From positions 1 to 25,746 of the forward strand of contig JANRJB010000403.1 in the NCBI GenBank assembly GCA_033764265.1: a stretch of 25,746 bases of DNA, in the 5' to 3' direction. Origin of the DNA: VGEM01 sp033764265. Lineage in GTDB: Bacteria; Pseudomonadota; Alphaproteobacteria; Rhodospirillales; Rhodospirillaceae. The number at the start of each line of letters is the position of its first letter. Within the stretch, counting starts at the first letter, position 1. Under the pieces are notes generated by a model, which saw only the letters and a list, made by a program, of their open reading frames with translations, was not told where the DNA came from and did no database searches. The translations under genes were made by a program, and so were the position numbers. Shown here piece after piece: positions 15,795 through 23,800 of this stretch.

Positions 15795-17222
15795 CTAAAG
15801 CCGGGCCATGACCTCGAGGGCCGCCCGCTCGCCCGCTTCCATGGCCGCTTCCATGCCGCGATTGGCCAGCGAGGCGTGTTCTCCGGCGAAATGAATGCGT
15901 CCGGCCGGTTTCACCAGTTCCGGCAGGAAGCGGTGAACCTGCCCAGGCTCCCATTCGGCCCAGGTCCCGCCCGAGAACCGGTCCACAGCCCACGACTTGT
16001 AACCCGCCACCTCGAGCTGACCCTTGGCGGCCGGCCGCAGCGATTCGATGGCCGCGACCACCGCCGCGCCCGCGTCCCGCTCGCCCAGGGTGTCGAGATA
16101 AGCGGAGGCGTAACCGCGCACCCGCGCGATGAGGCCGGTGATCCGGTCGCTGTCGGCGGCCTGGCGCAATGCCGCCACCTCACCCGCCGCGGTGTCGGTC
16201 CACATGGCCGGCGACAGGCCATCGTCGTCCCAGAACGGGCGCTTGGCGTTCAGGAACACCTTGGTGATGCGCATGCTGGGCAGCTGCGCGATGGCTTCGG
16301 CCAAGACCGGCGGCAGCAGCGGATCGAATTTGATCCAGCGCAGCGGCGTGATCGGCGTGGCGCAGATGGCGAAACGGGCACGATGAACGGCACCGTCTTC
16401 CGAGCGCGCTTCGACACCTTCGGCGTCGCTGCGAATTCCGGTGACGGGGACGTTGACGCGCACCACGTCGCCGAGTTTGGCGGCCATGGCCTCGGGCAGC
16501 GCCTGATTGCCGCCGACCACCTTGAGCGCGACGTTCTCGATTTCGGTCTGCAGGTTGTCCCAGGCGCGTCGGAAAAACCACGTCAGCACCGAGCAATCGT
16601 GCGCCGAGGTGCCGCGCCCGATATTGATGTCGTAGTTGAGCGCGATGGCGTCGTCGCTCCAGCCCAATCGGCTCAGGAACTCGTAAACGGATGTGTCGAA
16701 TTTGACGCTGGCCGGTTCGATCCAGTCGCCGGCCGAGGCCAGCGGGTTGTTGGCGTCGATCACCTTTTCGATCACGCGCCGGCCCGGAAAGTCGGCGCGA
16801 TATGCTGCGGGCGCGTGGTTGAGCGGATGACTGGCCCATTGGGCGCGCGGGATGACCGACCCGCGCAAGGCGATCTCCGGCCCCGATTTGCCGCGCCGCT
16901 GTTCAAAGTCCACCAGATTCAAACCCAGCGCGGAACAGGCGTCGCGCACCCGCCCGTATCCGCCCAGGATGCTGTCGCCGCCGGCTTCCGGCGCCCCTTC
17001 CAGGTGACGGAAACTCAGCAGCCGCCCACCAACGCGATCACGGCCTTCCAGCACCACCACTTTGAAGCCCTGATCGACCATCAACTGCGCGGCGTACAAG
17101 CCAGAGACCCCGGCGCCGACGATCACGACATCCGCGCGGTCGGCGGCGCGCGGCGCACGCGGCGCCGCGGCCAGCGCCGCTGCGCCGATCAGCGCCGCGC
17201 GACGGGATATCGCCAACGTCAC
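15795..17222 (-). CDS. Tat-exported flavin amine oxidase (second copy)
   Basis: The 475-residue product belongs to the flavin amine oxidase family, which oxidises amines to imines using FAD and releases hydrogen peroxide. It starts with a Tat-type signal (SRRAALIG, then an alanine-rich stretch ending near 27). A Rossmann motif follows (VGAGVSG about 35-41, glutamate at about 59, then GRDRVGGR). The C-terminal FAD-binding segment is FAGEHASLANRGMEAAMEAGERAA from about 445. A lysine in ITKVFLNAKRPFW (about 321) fits the position of the conserved flavin-site lysine. It overlaps the upstream paralogue by four bases (ATGA) and resembles it along its whole length. Both copies look intact. Confidence 0.88.
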   Translation of the reverse strand: MTLAISRRAALIGAAALAAAPRAPRAADRADVVIVGAGVSGLYAAQLMVDQGFKVVVLEGRDRVGGRLLSFRHLEGAPEAGGDSILGGYGRVRDACSALGLNLVDFEQRRGKSGPEIALRGSVIPRAQWASHPLNHAPAAYRADFPGRRVIEKVIDANNPLASAGDWIEPASVKFDTSVYEFLSRLGWSDDAIALNYDINIGRGTSAHDCSVLTWFFRRAWDNLQTEIENVALKVVGGNQALPEAMAAKLGDVVRVNVPVTGIRSDAEGVEARSEDGAVHRARFAICATPITPLRWIKFDPLLPPVLAEAIAQLPSMRITKVFLNAKRPFWDDDGLSPAMWTDTAAGEVAALRQAADSDRITGLIARVRGYASAYLDTLGERDAGAAVVAAIESLRPAAKGQLEVAGYKSWAVDRFSGGTWAEWEPGQVHRFLPELVKPAGRIHFAGEHASLANRGMEAAMEAGERAALEVMARL

Positions 17223-18670
17223 AGCTGCGCCATCACGTCCAGCGCGGCACGCTCACCGGATTCCATCGCGCCTTCCATGCCGCGATTGGACACGGCGGTG
17301 TGTTCGCCGCAGAAATGCAATCGGCCGACGGATTCCTTCAGCGCCGGCAGGCAGTCCTGGATTTGGCCCGGCTTCCACACCACCCAGTCGCCGCCGGCGA
17401 AGGGATCGAGCTGCCACGACTTGAAGCCGGCCGCCTCCAGCTGCCCCTTGGCGGCGGGACGGATTTTTTCGTACTCCGTCATGACACGGGCCATGGCGCC
17501 CTCGGCGCCGAAGCTGTCGAGCCGGTCGGCCAGGAAGCCGCGGCCCCATGCCATCAGACAGGTGACCTTGTTGGGGTCGTCGCCTTCACGCAGCGCACGG
17601 ATCTCACCGACATCGCCGTCGGTCCACATCGCCGGGGAGAATCCGTCGTCCTCCCAGAACGGCTTTTTCGGAACGAGGATGACTTTTGTGATCTTCATTA
17701 CCGGCACGGTAGCGATGGCGCGCGATTTTGCGGGTGGCAGGCCGGGATCAAAGCGCACCCAGCGCAAGGTCGGCACCGGCATCGAACAGATGACGTGCTT
17801 GGCGGCGTAGACGCTGCCGTCCTCGCAGACCGCCTCGACCTGTTTGTCGTCATGCCGGAGCCCGATGACGCGCTTGCCGGTGTGCACGTCGCCGACCGCC
17901 TGCGCCATCGCCTCGGGAATGGCCTGATTGCCGCCCACCGCCTTGTAGGCCACGCGCTCGATTTCGTCCTGCAGCTTGAACCACGCCTGGGTGAAGAACC
18001 ACATCAGGATCGAGATGTCGTGCGCCGACGTGCCGTACTGAACATTGGTGTTGTAGTTGAGGTCAATCGCGGCGTCGGACCATCCCAGCTTCCTAAAGAA
18101 CTCGTAGGCGCTGCCGTCGAACTTGGCGCTTTCGGGCTCGATCCAGTTCTCGAACGCTTCAAGCGGATTGTGCTTGTCGATTTCCGCTTGGAAAAACCCG
18201 CGCCCAGGAAAGCGATTCTTGGCGCCCGCGGGCATCACGTTCAGCGGATGCGTCGGCCATTCCGCGCGCGGGATCAGCTTGCCGCCCAGCGCCAGTTCCA
18301 CCGTGGTCGGGTCCTTGTGCGCTTCGGGCGACAGGTCGCGGCGCCCGGCATGATCGACCAACGGAACCTTCAGCCGCGCGGCGATATCCTGCATACGGCC
18401 GTAGCCGCCAAGAATACTGTCGCCGCCCAGCTCAGGATTGCCTTCGACCGACCGCAGTGTGTTCATGCGTCCGCCGATCCGGTCGCGCCCTTCGATGACA
18501 GCCACCTTGAAGCCTTGATCCTTGATCAGGAGCGCGGCGTTGAGGCCCGACAAGCCGGCGCCGATCACCAGCACGTCGAGCGGTTTGGTGGCCGCGCGCG
18601 CGGCGCGCGTCGCCACGGCCGATGCCGCGGCGGTCCCCAGGACAGTGCGTCGCGAAACCTTGTACGTCAT
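17219..18670 (-). CDS. Tat-exported flavin amine oxidase (first copy)
   Basis: This 483-residue enzyme has the same plan as its downstream neighbour: Tat signal (SRRTVLGTAAA), FAD-binding GAGLSG at about 37-42 with IEGRDRIGGR, the LGGDSILGGYGRM block, TSAHDISILMWFF, VGGNQAIPEAMA, ITKVILVPKKPFW and a C-terminal CGEHTAVSNRGMEGAMESGERAA. By eye about half of aligned positions match the second copy, so this is an old tandem duplication and not a recent one. It has a longer loop after VDHAGRRDLSP and CGE in place of AGE at the C-terminal flavin motif. The ATG at 18670 follows AAGGGAAAG. It lies 16 bp after the amidohydrolase stop, which may supply an amine substrate; that link is inference. Confidence 0.88.
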   Translation of the reverse strand: MTYKVSRRTVLGTAAASAVATRAARAATKPLDVLVIGAGLSGLNAALLIKDQGFKVAVIEGRDRIGGRMNTLRSVEGNPELGGDSILGGYGRMQDIAARLKVPLVDHAGRRDLSPEAHKDPTTVELALGGKLIPRAEWPTHPLNVMPAGAKNRFPGRGFFQAEIDKHNPLEAFENWIEPESAKFDGSAYEFFRKLGWSDAAIDLNYNTNVQYGTSAHDISILMWFFTQAWFKLQDEIERVAYKAVGGNQAIPEAMAQAVGDVHTGKRVIGLRHDDKQVEAVCEDGSVYAAKHVICSMPVPTLRWVRFDPGLPPAKSRAIATVPVMKITKVILVPKKPFWEDDGFSPAMWTDGDVGEIRALREGDDPNKVTCLMAWGRGFLADRLDSFGAEGAMARVMTEYEKIRPAAKGQLEAAGFKSWQLDPFAGGDWVVWKPGQIQDCLPALKESVGRLHFCGEHTAVSNRGMEGAMESGERAALDVMAQL

Positions 18671-18686
18671 GCCATCTTTCCCTTGA

Positions 18687-20039
18687 TCAATCCCCGCCGC
18701 CGCCGGCCACGCTTTTGCCCACCCAGCCGTTGACCGGCAGGTTGAGCGTGGCCCGATCGATGCGCACGCCGGCCTTAAAGACGTCGACGATCTGCTCCGC
18801 GTTGCGGATGTTCGCGGTCGGATCTGCTGCCAACAAGACCAGATCGGCCAGCTTGCCGCGCTCGATCGATCCCAGATCGCTCTCGCGGCCCAGGTAGATC
18901 GCCGCATTCAGCGTGCCGACGCGCAGGGCCTGCAACGGCGGAATGCCAGCCTGCACCAGCAACTCCAGTTCCCGGTGAACGTAGGCCCCCATCGAGCGGT
19001 CGGTACCCATGGCCAGAATCACGCCCGCTTTGTGCATCTGCCGGATGTTGTGCAGCACCGCTTTCATCAGGCCGCCGCGCCACACGCCGTTGGGCGTGCC
19101 GATGTACATCGGGTTCATTTGATTAGCGACGCGTTCGGCCTCGCCCATGGTTGCGGCGAAGACCGGCCGGTCGAACACCGAAGGATCGGTGTCGACCCGG
19201 CCCATGGTGGTCGAGACCGGAATACGGTTGGCGGCCAGGAAACGGGCGAACTCCTCGGCCGTCTCGGCCAGGTAGACCGGATGCGCCAGCGCGTCGATGC
19301 CGGCGGCGATGGCCTCGCGCGCCATCTGCTCTTCGGAAACATGCACCGTGGTGCGAACGCCGCGGTCATTGGCGCGCGTGATCAACGCGCCCATCACGTC
19401 GAGCGGCACCATCGGCAGGTTGCCCGGCTCCGCGCCCATGCCGCGCCGCTCGCGGATGAACTTGATCATGTCTGGGCCGCGCGCCATCAGCGCGTCGAGT
19501 TGGGCGATGCCGTCCTCGAGCCCGCCGACCTGGATGCCACCGGCGCAGCACTGGTAGCCGTCGGCGCGCGTGATCAGCCGGCCGGTGGCAAACACGCGCG
19601 GCGCGACGATGCGGCCCGCACGTTCGTCATCGCGCATGCGGAAGATGTAATCGACGTTGTTGCCGGAATCGTAGATCGCGGTCACACCGCTGTAGAGAAA
19701 GCCGTGCAGCGTGTGCACACCGGTATCGAGGTCCATGATCATTTCGCGGTTGCCGCGCCCGGTGCGACCACCCGGCAAATGGATATGCGAGTTGATCAGG
19801 CCTGGGATCAGGAACTTGCCCGCGCCGTCGATGCGCGTCGCCCCGGGCGGAGCCTCGATCCTGGCGGGCGAAACAGCAGCGATGCGATCGTCTGTCACCA
19901 GCACCCAGGCGCCAGGCATGGGCGGCCGGCCGGTGCCGTCGATCACAGTCACATTCTCGAACAGCAGCGAGGCCGCCGCGGCGGACCCGGTTGTGGCCAA
20001 CGCCAGCAGCGCCGCGACGATGCGCGCGATTTTCGACAT
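18687..20039 (-). CDS. Exported amidohydrolase-family metal-dependent hydrolase
   Basis: The 450-residue product has a Sec signal peptide (cleavage near residue 23, AAA) and the amidohydrolase fold of the imidazolonepropionase/Xaa-Pro dipeptidase-like group. The metal ligands are all visible: HxH at H85/H87 (NSHIHL), a candidate carboxylated lysine K193 (DMIKFIRER), H233 (TTVHVSEEQ), H253 (ALAHPVY) and D347 (ILAMGTDRS). It should cleave an amide or cyclic C-N bond in the periplasm. YQCCAGG (162-168), with adjacent cysteines, is unusual near an active site. A strong GGGGGAGGG lies upstream of the ATG at 20039. It is the first gene of the minus-strand operon, divergent from the alpha/beta-hydrolase gene with 64 bp between them. 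Confidence 0.88.
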   Translation of the reverse strand: MSKIARIVAALLALATTGSAAAASLLFENVTVIDGTGRPPMPGAWVLVTDDRIAAVSPARIEAPPGATRIDGAGKFLIPGLINSHIHLPGGRTGRGNREMIMDLDTGVHTLHGFLYSGVTAIYDSGNNVDYIFRMRDDERAGRIVAPRVFATGRLITRADGYQCCAGGIQVGGLEDGIAQLDALMARGPDMIKFIRERRGMGAEPGNLPMVPLDVMGALITRANDRGVRTTVHVSEEQMAREAIAAGIDALAHPVYLAETAEEFARFLAANRIPVSTTMGRVDTDPSVFDRPVFAATMGEAERVANQMNPMYIGTPNGVWRGGLMKAVLHNIRQMHKAGVILAMGTDRSMGAYVHRELELLVQAGIPPLQALRVGTLNAAIYLGRESDLGSIERGKLADLVLLAADPTANIRNAEQIVDVFKAGVRIDRATLNLPVNGWVGKSVAGGGGD

Positions 20040-20103
20040 CGCTTGCCCTCCCCCGGCAACCGGCCGATCATAGCCTGCCGGATCACGCGCCAGGGAGGCG
20101 AAA
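20040..20103. promoter_or_regulatory. 64-bp divergent promoter region
   Basis: This is the only space between the amidohydrolase operon (minus) and the alpha/beta-hydrolase gene (plus). Both ends hold strong ribosome sites (AGGGAGG at 20092-20098 for the plus gene; GGGGGAGGG for the minus gene). The room left implies overlapping, probably co-regulated promoters. No regulator gene is adjacent. Confidence 0.6.
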
Positions 20104-21027
20104 ATGGACCTTGATCGACGTGCGATGATGGGTGTTGCGCCATGGATGCTGGCGGGCAGCGCGGCAATGGCGGCGGCACCGGCGCGCGCGGCAATCTCCG
20201 GAGTCTGGCCCGGCGCCTCGGTCATGCGCGGCGGCACGCGCGGTTACGTCACGACGCCCCTGAGCCAGGTGCATTACCGCGTCATGGGCGACGGCACGCC
20301 GATCCTGCTCTTGCACCAGACGCCCTGGTTCTCGGTCCAATTCGCCCATGCCATCCCGACATTGGCGAAGAATGGGTTCCGGGCGCTGGCCACCGACCGG
20401 CCGGGCTATGGCCTGTCGGACGCGCCGGCGGCGCCGCCGACCATCGACGCCTATGCCGACGATCTGATCCCCGTGCTCGACGCGCTCGGCATGGATCGGC
20501 CGATCGTGCTGGGACACCACACCGGGGCGTCGGTGGCCGCTGCTTTCGCGGTGCGCCATCCGGATCGGACCCGGGCGCTGATCATGGACGGCGTGCCGCT
20601 GTACAGCGAAGCTGAACGGAAAGAGCGCCTGGCGCGGCCCCACTGGAACCGCTGGCTGGAGCCCGACGGCAAGCACATCGCCGACCGGTTCGCCGCGCGC
20701 GCCGGGCGCAAAAGCAAGGATGGCGAGATCATGGGTATGGCCGGCGTGCAATGGTCGGTGCTGTCGTTCTTTCTGGCGGGCGAGACTGAGTGGTTCGGCC
20801 ACCAGGCCGCCTTCAGCTACGACATGGAGGCCGCCATCAAGATCATTGCGCGGCCAACGCTGCTGATCAGCCACTCCGACGACGTGCTGCATCCGTCGAC
20901 CCTGCGCGCCGCGGCATTGCGGCCCGACTTCAAGTTGAAGGAGTTTGCTGGCGGCAGTTCGCAGGTGATTTTCGACGATCCGGGGCCCTGGGCGGCGACC
21001 GTCGCCGATTTTGCGGCGTCGGTCTAA
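20104..21027 (+). CDS. Exported alpha/beta-hydrolase homologue with altered catalytic triad
   Basis: The 307-residue product has an RR-type export signal (DRRAMMG, ending near ARA at residue 29) and an alpha/beta-hydrolase fold: LLLHQTPW (about 68-75, in place of the usual HG-P oxyanion strand), DRPGYGLSD (98-106) and the nucleophile elbow LGHHTGAS (136-143). The elbow reads G-H-H-T-G, so the nucleophile position (His139) is not Ser, Asp or Cys. An acid is present (D259/D260, SHSDDVLHP). Where a catalytic His is expected near the C-terminus the sequence is GGSSQVIFDDP, without His. I recall other proteins with HQTP and GHHTG, so this is probably a real subfamily and not damage. The activity is unknown; it could be a lyase, a binding protein or a hydrolase with another mechanism. 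The start has AGGGAGG five bases upstream. Confidence 0.82.
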   Translation: MDLDRRAMMGVAPWMLAGSAAMAAAPARAAISGVWPGASVMRGGTRGYVTTPLSQVHYRVMGDGTPILLLHQTPWFSVQFAHAIPTLAKNGFRALATDRPGYGLSDAPAAPPTIDAYADDLIPVLDALGMDRPIVLGHHTGASVAAAFAVRHPDRTRALIMDGVPLYSEAERKERLARPHWNRWLEPDGKHIADRFAARAGRKSKDGEIMGMAGVQWSVLSFFLAGETEWFGHQAAFSYDMEAAIKIIARPTLLISHSDDVLHPSTLRAAALRPDFKLKEFAGGSSQVIFDDPGPWAATVADFAASV

Positions 21028-21033
21028 ACACCC

Positions 21034-22770
21034 TCAACTCTTATCGCCGGCCACCGTCCACACGCGGATGCCACCGTCGAAATAGCCGCCGCTGATGAGG
21101 CGCGCACCGCCGTCAATAAAGGCCGCAGCGCCGACCGCGGCTTGATGGCCCCGAAACGCCGACGCTTGGCCGCCGTCGAGCGGCGCGACCCACACCGCGC
21201 CATCGTCACCGGCCACGGCAAGCGATTGGCCGTCGGGCGAGAACGACAGCGCGCGCACCCGCGAGGCATTGGATTGAACTGTCGCGACTTCAGCGCCGTC
21301 AGCGCGCCACAGCTTCACTTGGCCATCCGCGGACCCGGTCGCGAATGTTCCGCCGTCGGCCGAGATCGCCAACGCAGAAACCGGCGTGTTGATATTCGTC
21401 TCCCGCTCCAGCGTTCCATCACCCGACCAGAACTTGATCGACCCATCGGTACCCGCCGACACGAGCTTGCCTTCCGCCCCAAATGCCAAGGCGGATACCG
21501 TGCGGCCATGGGAGGCGAGGACCCGGGCCGGGCCATCGCCCGCCACCGGCCACAGCCGAATCGTGCCGTCGAGGCCTGCGGTGGCGAAGGTTTGGCCATC
21601 GGCGCTGAACGCCGCGGCCTCGATCCAGGCGTCTTGCCCCAAACGCGGCCCACCGCGCGGTGTGCCGTCGCGGTTCCACAGCCGCACGGCGCCGTCGTCA
21701 CTGGACGACAACGCGATCCGGCCGTCGGGCGAAAATGCCAGGATGCGGTTCCAGGCGTCGTGGGCGCGCAAGGGTTCGCCGCGGGACGTTCCGTCCATGG
21801 ACCACTGTCGCACCGTGCCATCGTAGTAACCACCCGTCACGAAACCGCTGCCGTCGGGCGCGAAAGCGAAAATGCTCACCGCGCCGGCATGGGCGCGCAA
21901 CGGCGGGCGCAGCTCCGTGCCGTCGCGCGTCCAGAACAAAACGGCGCCGTTGTCGCCAGCCACCGCCAGGGACTTGCCGTCGGGCGCGAAGGCGACGCCC
22001 CAAACCCACGCGCCGTGGCCGCCGAGCGGATCGCTGACCGGTTGCCCATCGAGAGTCCACAGCCGTACCTGGCCGTCGTCGCCGCCCGAGGCGATCAGGT
22101 CGCCCGTGGGCGAGAACGCCAGCGCCTCGACCCAGGCCCCGTGTTTGATGACGGCGTTGCGGCGCGGGCTGCCGTCGACGTTCCACAGCCGAATCGTGCC
22201 ATCGACCCCTGCCGACGCCACCACCTTGCCGTCGGGCGAGACGGCCACCGTGCGTACCCAGCCTTCATGGCCGTTGAACGGTTCGCGGCGCGGCGTGCCG
22301 TCCAGGTTCCACAGTCGCACGGTCTTGTCCCAGCCGGCCGAGGCAAGGAACGAGCCGTCGGGCGCGAAAACGACGCGGCGGATCGGGCCGTCATGGCCCT
22401 TGAATGGTTCGGCGGCCGGCTGGCCGTCCAGCGTCCACAGCCGGATCAACGCATCATCGCCCGACGACGCGAGCAGGTTGCCCCGTGGCGAGATGGTGGC
22501 CGAGCCGTTGATCGCTCCGGCGGCGATGGTCGCGGACTTGGTGAAGCCGTCGCCGACCGACCAGATGCTGATGCTGCCGTCGGCATCGTCCATCACGGCG
22601 AAGCGGTCGGGCCGGGAGGGATCGAACGCAACATTGATGGGCGTGACCGGCCCGCCCTGGGCCGGCACATGGATCGTCGCCCGTTCGACCGGCTGCTGGG
22701 CCGCCAGCGGGCTTGCAGCGACCATAAGCAGGACTGAAAGCCGCCACGCCCGGCTGATTGACGCGCTCAT
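21034..22770 (-). CDS. Exported WD40-repeat protein
   Basis: The 578-residue product has a Sec signal peptide (cleavage near LAA, about residue 24) and then about 13 WD40 units of roughly 41 residues each. Typical units run like AFSPDGK--ASAGxDGTIRLWNxDGxPxxxPxxGH. That number suits two stacked propellers, with the first unit degenerate. WD40 proteins are scaffolds with no enzymatic activity of their own. There is no kinase, peptidase or other domain. The start at 22770 is chosen for the signal peptide and an AGGGGG four bases upstream; an open frame continues 99 bp upstream with no signal. It converges with the alpha/beta-hydrolase gene with six bases between stops and is divergent from the CHASE-domain gene. 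Confidence 0.88.
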   Translation of the reverse strand: MSASISRAWRLSVLLMVAASPLAAQQPVERATIHVPAQGGPVTPINVAFDPSRPDRFAVMDDADGSISIWSVGDGFTKSATIAAGAINGSATISPRGNLLASSGDDALIRLWTLDGQPAAEPFKGHDGPIRRVVFAPDGSFLASAGWDKTVRLWNLDGTPRREPFNGHEGWVRTVAVSPDGKVVASAGVDGTIRLWNVDGSPRRNAVIKHGAWVEALAFSPTGDLIASGGDDGQVRLWTLDGQPVSDPLGGHGAWVWGVAFAPDGKSLAVAGDNGAVLFWTRDGTELRPPLRAHAGAVSIFAFAPDGSGFVTGGYYDGTVRQWSMDGTSRGEPLRAHDAWNRILAFSPDGRIALSSSDDGAVRLWNRDGTPRGGPRLGQDAWIEAAAFSADGQTFATAGLDGTIRLWPVAGDGPARVLASHGRTVSALAFGAEGKLVSAGTDGSIKFWSGDGTLERETNINTPVSALAISADGGTFATGSADGQVKLWRADGAEVATVQSNASRVRALSFSPDGQSLAVAGDDGAVWVAPLDGGQASAFRGHQAAVGAAAFIDGGARLISGGYFDGGIRVWTVAGDKS

Positions 22771-22878
22771 TTTGCCCCCTGACCCGCCTGGCCCGATGAT
22801 AACGCCCGATGCGGACCATTTGCCACCGCCGCGAATGGGGCTAACGTGGTTGCAGTGTCTCCGGTTCAAGCGAGTCCC

Positions 22879-23790
22879 ATGTCAACATCCGAGAGTTCCC
22901 TTTCGAACGGCGGCAAAGCGATCGTGGCGATCGTCGCGGTTGCGGGCGTGGTTGCATCGCTGGTCGCCGGGCAGGCGAGCCGCGATGCGGCGAACGCGCG
23001 CTGGCGGGCCGAGGCCGCTGCCGAGGCCGACCGCCTGACCGCCACCTTCGGCCTGCTGCTGGAGTCCGCGCGCGCGCCGCTGGTCAGTCTGGCGACGCTA
23101 TTCAACGGCTCGGGCCGCGTCGCAGCTGAGGAATTCACCGGCACCATCGAGGCCCTGAGAAAGCAGGCCGGACCGTTTTTTCCCGAGGCGATGGCTTTTG
23201 TCACCCGGTCGAACCCGGCCAGCTGCGATCAGGCCGAAGGTTGCTGGCTGGTGGCGTATTCGACTGCCGATCAGGGTCTCTTGAATCCGGGCGCGGATTT
23301 GTCGCGCTTTGGGCCGACAGCGGCGACCATCGCCGGCGTACTGGCCGACCAGGGCGTGATGATGATCGGCCCGCCGTTCCGCGAGGCCGACGGAACACAG
23401 CGCTCGTTTCTGGCCGTGACCATGAAGAATACCCGCCAGTTTGGGGTATTGGCGAGTCTGGTGGACTATGTGGCGCTGGTGCGGGAACTGGAACGGAAGT
23501 GGCTGCCCGCAGGCGTATCGCTGCGCATCGACGCGGCGTTTCCCGATGGGTCAGGTTTGACCGAGCCGCAAACGGTGTACGGCGGTGTGTCCGCGCCCGC
23601 CGGGACGGCGGTGACGCTCGATCGCCAACTGGAAAGCACACGGGCGAAATTCGCACTGCATTGGGACTTCTCGGCGTCATATCTAGGCGGTTCGGGTTCG
23701 GCCGCCGCCGGCGCCATTACAGCGGCAGGCATTCTCGCGTCGTTGTTGGCGGCTCTGTTCGCCGCGCGACTGCTGCGCGGCGGACGCTGA
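22879..23790 (+). CDS. Stand-alone CHASE-domain membrane protein
   Basis: The 303-residue product has one membrane segment at about 14-34, a periplasmic domain at about 35-270 and a second membrane segment near 275-297 ending LLRGGR. The periplasmic part has CHASE sensor-domain character: an N-terminal helix with LATLFNGSGRVAAEEFTGTIEAL, FPEAMAFVTR, A-DQG..MIGPPFREADGTQRSFLAV and a C-terminal strand set. CHASE domains bind small ligands and normally control a kinase, GGDEF or adenylyl cyclase domain. Here nothing follows the second membrane helix, and no kinase gene is adjacent. A GTG at 22846 with GGGG five bases upstream is an alternative start and adds 11 residues. The domain call rests on pattern only. 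Confidence 0.7.
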   Translation: MSTSESSLSNGGKAIVAIVAVAGVVASLVAGQASRDAANARWRAEAAAEADRLTATFGLLLESARAPLVSLATLFNGSGRVAAEEFTGTIEALRKQAGPFFPEAMAFVTRSNPASCDQAEGCWLVAYSTADQGLLNPGADLSRFGPTAATIAGVLADQGVMMIGPPFREADGTQRSFLAVTMKNTRQFGVLASLVDYVALVRELERKWLPAGVSLRIDAAFPDGSGLTEPQTVYGGVSAPAGTAVTLDRQLESTRAKFALHWDFSASYLGGSGSAAAGAITAAGILASLLAALFAARLLRGGR

Positions 23791-23800
23791 GACCAACGCC

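Noticed and set aside
15876..17810. 644-codon open frame on the plus strand across two genes
   Set aside because: It is antisense to both amine oxidase genes; the composition is Arg/Gly/His-rich, as expected of a reverse-frame shadow.
17219..18670. Amine oxidase pair considered as one gene split by a frameshift
   Set aside because: Each has its own Tat signal, FAD motif and C-terminal flavin segment, so these are two complete paralogues.
21142..22737. 531-codon open frame on the plus strand with periodic sequence
   Set aside because: The periodicity is the complement of the WD40 repeats on the other strand, not an independent repeat protein.
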